Positions 61,079 to 64,000 of a stretch of 64,000 nucleotides of DNA are shown here, in pieces. The notes under the pieces are model-generated. The model did not search any database. It had not been told where the DNA came from and worked only from the letters and a program-made list of their open reading frames with translations. The stretch comes from an uncultured Anaerolineae bacterium (GTDB lineage Bacteria > Chloroflexota > Anaerolineae > J036 > Brachytrichaceae): positions 120,421 to 184,420 of the forward strand of contig CALGMA010000004.1 in the NCBI GenBank assembly GCA_937959265.1, read 5' to 3'. The position numbers and the translations under genes were made by a program. Numbering within the stretch: position 1 is the stretch's first letter; every line of letters starts with the position of its first letter.

Positions 61079-61549
61079 ATGCCAAGACGAAATTCACCTC
61101 CGAAGCGAGTTGTGCCGCCGGACATCAAGTACGGCAGCGAGCGCGTGCAACGGCTGATTAACCGCGTCATGATGCGCGGCAAGAAAAGCACGGCACAGCG
61201 CATTGTCTATACCAGCTTCACGATGGTCGAGGAGCGTGCCAAGAAGCCGGCCATCCAGGTCTTCGAGGAGGCCATCAAGAACCTGTCGCCTGCCGTTGAG
61301 GTGAAGCCCCGGCGCGTGGGTGGCGCGACCTTGCAAGTGCCGGTCGAGGTCAATCCCTACAGGCAGGAGAGCCTAGCCATGCGCTGGTTGATCCACGCTG
61401 CTCGTGAGCGGCCGGGCAAGTCCATGGCCGAGAAGCTGGCGGCCGAACTGCTGGACGCGGCTAACAACACCGGCAATGCGATCAAGCGACGTGAGGAAAC
61501 ACACAAGGCGGCGGAGGCCAACCGCGCTTTTGCGCACTTCCGTTGGTGA
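61079..61549 (+). CDS. rpsG: 30S ribosomal protein S7
   Basis: The 156-residue head protein shows PDIKYGSERVQRLINRVMMR, the ENLSPAVEVKPRRVGGATLQ-type segment, VPVEVNPYRQESLAMRWLIH and AHFRW at the end. It nucleates 30S head assembly and autoregulates the operon in E. coli. It starts 70 nt after rpsL behind a GGGA-type site. Confidence 0.97.
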   Translation: MPRRNSPPKRVVPPDIKYGSERVQRLINRVMMRGKKSTAQRIVYTSFTMVEERAKKPAIQVFEEAIKNLSPAVEVKPRRVGGATLQVPVEVNPYRQESLAMRWLIHAARERPGKSMAEKLAAELLDAANNTGNAIKRREETHKAAEANRAFAHFRW

Positions 61550-61666
61550 TCCGTCGGAATGTGAGTTTGCGTTCGGAGTTTTGGGCTTTAGCGGTGTTAG
61601 GGTTTGAGAGATCAAAACAGCTCGTGGGCTCGTGTTTAAAGGCTCAAAACAGGAACCGGGGTTGCG

Positions 61667-63766
61667 ATGGCTAAGGAATATCCACTCGAGAAAGTTCGGA
61701 ATATCGGGATCATTGCGCACATCGATGCGGGTAAAACCACCACGTCCGAGCGCATCCTGTATTACACCGGCAAGACCTACAAGATCGGTGAGGTGCATGA
61801 GGGCGCTGCGACCATGGACTACATGGAGCAGGAGCAAGAGCGCGGAATCACCATCACGGCGGCTGCCACCGTGTGTTATTGGAGGGATTATCAGATTAAC
61901 CTCATTGACACGCCGGGGCATATTGACTTCACGGCCGAAGTGCAGCGCAGCTTGCGCGTGCTCGACGGCGGCGTGGTCGTGTTTGACGGCGTCGCCGGCG
62001 TCGAGCCACAGTCGGAGACGGTGTGGCGTCAAGCCGACAAGTATGGCGTCCCGCGTATCTGCTTCGTCAACAAGCTCGATCGCACCGGCGCCAGCCTGGA
62101 GCGCTGCGTGCAGATGATCGTGGATCGCCTCGCCGCCAAGCCGCTGGTCATGCAGATGCCCGTCGGAATCGAAGCCGACTTCAGCGGCATCATTGACCTG
62201 ATCGAGATGAAGTATTACACCTTCGAGGGCGAGAAAGGCGTCAATGTCGTTGCGCATGAAGTGCCGGCTGCGTACCTCGAGGCAGCGCACGAGGCGCGCG
62301 AAAAGCTGATCGAGACGGTCGCGGAGACCGATGACGCGCTGCTGGAGAAGTATCTTGCCGGCGAGACTCCGACGGTCGAAGAGCTGAAGCCGGCCATTCG
62401 CCGCGGCACCATCGCGCGCAACTTCTTCCCGGTCTTCTGTGGCTCGGCCTTGAAGAACAAAGGGGTTCAGCTTGTCCTGGACGCAGTGTGCGATTATCTG
62501 CCGTCGCCGCTGGACATCCCGCCGCAAGAGGCTGTCAACCCGAAGACCGGCGAAACAGTCATTCGCCGCGCCGACCCGAAGGAGCCGTTCGCCGCCCTGG
62601 TTTTCAAGGTCATTACCGACCCGACGGGTATGGGTAAGCTTTCGTTCTTCCGCGTCTACAGCGGCAGGATCAACCAAGGCGATACGGTGCTCAACTCGAC
62701 GAAGGGCAAGACCGAGCGCATGGCGCGCCTGTATCAGATGCATGCCAATAAGCGCGAGCCGATCACCGAAGTGACTGCCGGCAACATCGGTGTGTCCCAA
62801 GGGTTGAAAGAGGCGATCACCGGCGATACGCTGTGCGATCCGAACAATCCGGTGCTGCTCGAGGCGATCTCCTTCCCAGAGCCGGTGGTGAAATTAGCGA
62901 TTGAGCCGAAGACCGTCACCGACCAGGATCGGATGAGCAAAGCGCTCAAGGCACTGAGCGATGAAGATCCTACGTTGCACGTAGCGACCGACGAGGAAAC
63001 CGGCCAGACTACGCTGGCGGGCATGGGTGAGTTGCACCTCGACGTGATCGTAGATCGTATGAAGCGCGAATACAACGTAGACGTGCGCGTGGGGCGCCCG
63101 ATGGTAGCCTATCGCGAGACGATTACGCGCCCGGCCAGGCAACGCACTGTGTTCAAGCGACAGTCGGGCGGTAAAGGCCAGTATGGCGATGTCGCCATCG
63201 AGATCGAGCCGAGCGAAAAGGGCAAGGGCTTTGTCTTCCTCAATGAGATCGTCGGTGGCGCAATTCCCAAGGAGTACATCCCGGCTGTGGAGCGTGGCAT
63301 CCGCGAAGCGCTGGAGTCAGGCGTCATTGCCGGCTACCCGATGGTAGACGTGACGGTGCACCTCGTGGACGGTTCGTTCCACGAAGTAGACTCGTCGGAG
63401 ATGGCCTTCAAGATTGCCGGCTCGATGGCAATCAAGGAAGCCGTGCAGAAGGCCGGCGGCGTTATCCTTGAGCCGATGATGCGCGTTGAGGTCATCGTGC
63501 CGGATGAATTTACCGGCACAGTCGTAGGCGATTTGAACTCGCGGCGCGGCCTGATCAACTCGATCGAACAACGCGGTAACGCGCAGGCGATTCGCGCGCA
63601 TGTCCCGCTGGCCGAGATGTTCGGCTATGCGACCGACCTGCGCGGTATGACTCAGGGTCGTGGACAGTTCGTGATGGAGTTCGACCACTATGCCGAACTG
63701 CCCAAGAACCTAGCTGATGAGCTGATTCACGGGAAAGCCACCAGTAAGGACGGCAAGAGACAATGA
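61667..63766 (+). CDS. fusA: Elongation factor G
   Basis: The 699-residue translocation GTPase carries G1 [19 protein letters not shown], switch [16 protein letters not shown]3 [24 protein letters not shown], and domains II-V ([38 protein letters not shown] near the end). The length is normal. The intergenic 117 nt upstream shows only a weak ribosome site. Confidence 0.98.
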   Translation: MAKEYPLEKVRNIGIIAHIDAGKTTTSERILYYTGKTYKIGEVHEGAATMDYMEQEQERGITITAAATVCYWRDYQINLIDTPGHIDFTAEVQRSLRVLDGGVVVFDGVAGVEPQSETVWRQADKYGVPRICFVNKLDRTGASLERCVQMIVDRLAAKPLVMQMPVGIEADFSGIIDLIEMKYYTFEGEKGVNVVAHEVPAAYLEAAHEAREKLIETVAETDDALLEKYLAGETPTVEELKPAIRRGTIARNFFPVFCGSALKNKGVQLVLDAVCDYLPSPLDIPPQEAVNPKTGETVIRRADPKEPFAALVFKVITDPTGMGKLSFFRVYSGRINQGDTVLNSTKGKTERMARLYQMHANKREPITEVTAGNIGVSQGLKEAITGDTLCDPNNPVLLEAISFPEPVVKLAIEPKTVTDQDRMSKALKALSDEDPTLHVATDEETGQTTLAGMGELHLDVIVDRMKREYNVDVRVGRPMVAYRETITRPARQRTVFKRQSGGKGQYGDVAIEIEPSEKGKGFVFLNEIVGGAIPKEYIPAVERGIREALESGVIAGYPMVDVTVHLVDGSFHEVDSSEMAFKIAGSMAIKEAVQKAGGVILEPMMRVEVIVPDEFTGTVVGDLNSRRGLINSIEQRGNAQAIRAHVPLAEMFGYATDLRGMTQGRGQFVMEFDHYAELPKNLADELIHGKATSKDGKRQ

Positions 63767-63867
63767 ATGTCGCGTATGGCGTATTACGCGGATAGCAAAG
63801 TATGCTACCGCGACGCGCAACGCAAGACACTGTATGCAACACGAACACGAATAGGAAGGAGCCAACC

Positions 63868-64000
63868 ATGTCGAAGGAGAAATTCATACGGACGAAGCCG
63901 CACGTGAACATAGGGACGATGGGGCACATTGACCATGGGAAGACGACGTTGACGGCGGCGATCACGAAGGTGCTGGCGTTGAAAGGGAAGGCGCAGTTCA
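63868..64000 (+). CDS. tuf: Elongation factor Tu, 3' end cut by window edge
   Basis: The first 44 codons read [40 protein letters not shown], which is the EF-Tu G1 region. An AAGGAG site precedes ATG 63868. Codon use is odd: all six Thr codons are ACG, all four Gly codons are GGG, two of four Ile codons are ATA, unlike fusA, where C-ending codons are common. It is the last visible gene of the str operon. Confidence 0.97.
   Translation, partial: MSKEKFIRTKPHVNIGTMGHIDHGKTTLTAAITKVLALKGKAQF

Noticed and set aside
61373..62800. 475-codon minus-strand ORF over rpsG/fusA
   Set aside because: Antisense to highly conserved translation genes.

Overview
The window is high-GC bacterial DNA from what is most likely a Chloroflexota bacterium (Anaerolineae-like); this is inferred from gene content and I cannot name a genus. 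Supporting signs are a ribosomal protein S12 with an extra basic segment, a PBP2-MinCDE-RodA operon, ArnT-like membrane glycosyltransferases with a beta-sandwich tail, many sugar-oxidoreductase and isomerase genes, and TPR-CHAT and subtilase genes. No outer-membrane machinery is visible. Genes start in two ways: some have strong Shine-Dalgarno sites, while at least eight have a -10 box only 7-8 nt before the start codon and no Shine-Dalgarno, which suggests leaderless transcripts.

Layout. 1-11.0 kb holds housekeeping genes: a truncated membrane glycosyltransferase, a coiled-coil protein, coaD, recG, degV, an LLM flavin oxidoreductase, infA, prmA and ppk1. 11.08-11.54 kb carries tRNA-Leu(TAA), tRNA-Ser(TGA) and tRNA-Ser(GCT). 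11.55-23.9 kb looks like an amino-sugar and peptidoglycan salvage region: an AnmK-MurQ fusion, a NamZ-type exo-muramidase, a GntR/UTRA regulator, a sugar ABC importer without its ATPase, two Gfo/Idh/MocA oxidoreductases, a BadF-type amino-sugar kinase and a sugar isomerase. 24-35.5 kb holds mixed metabolic genes (SH3b protein, acetamidase family, a beta-lactamase-fold protein that lacks its catalytic residues, SCP2, NTF2-like, GH1 glucosidase, FemAB, tRNA-Pro, class II aldolase homologue, GT4, SLC13 permease).

35.7-42.05 kb is the most unusual block: a secreted beta-solenoid-like protein, an ECF sigma factor, an anti-sigma-like protein without zinc ligands, a 944-residue TPR-CHAT protease, and a secreted subtilase with a cysteine-bounded poly-aspartate loop. 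Together these look like a regulated two-protease system. 42.1-47.4 kb has glycerate kinase, a GH38-like mannosidase and a DHDPS-family aldolase. 47.4-49.0 kb is a lower-GC patch with a MITE-like repeat, two frameshifted genes and a tiny LuxR-type regulator. 49.1-54.4 kb has an enolase-superfamily dehydratase, a Wzz-type protein, a degenerate Amt-fold membrane protein and rsfS. 54.4-60.2 kb is the cell-shape and division operon (mreD, mrdA, minC, minD, minE, rodA) on the minus strand. 60.3-64 kb is the start of the str operon (rpsL, rpsG, fusA, tuf), with a near-consensus promoter and a 14-bp leader hairpin; tuf runs off the right edge.
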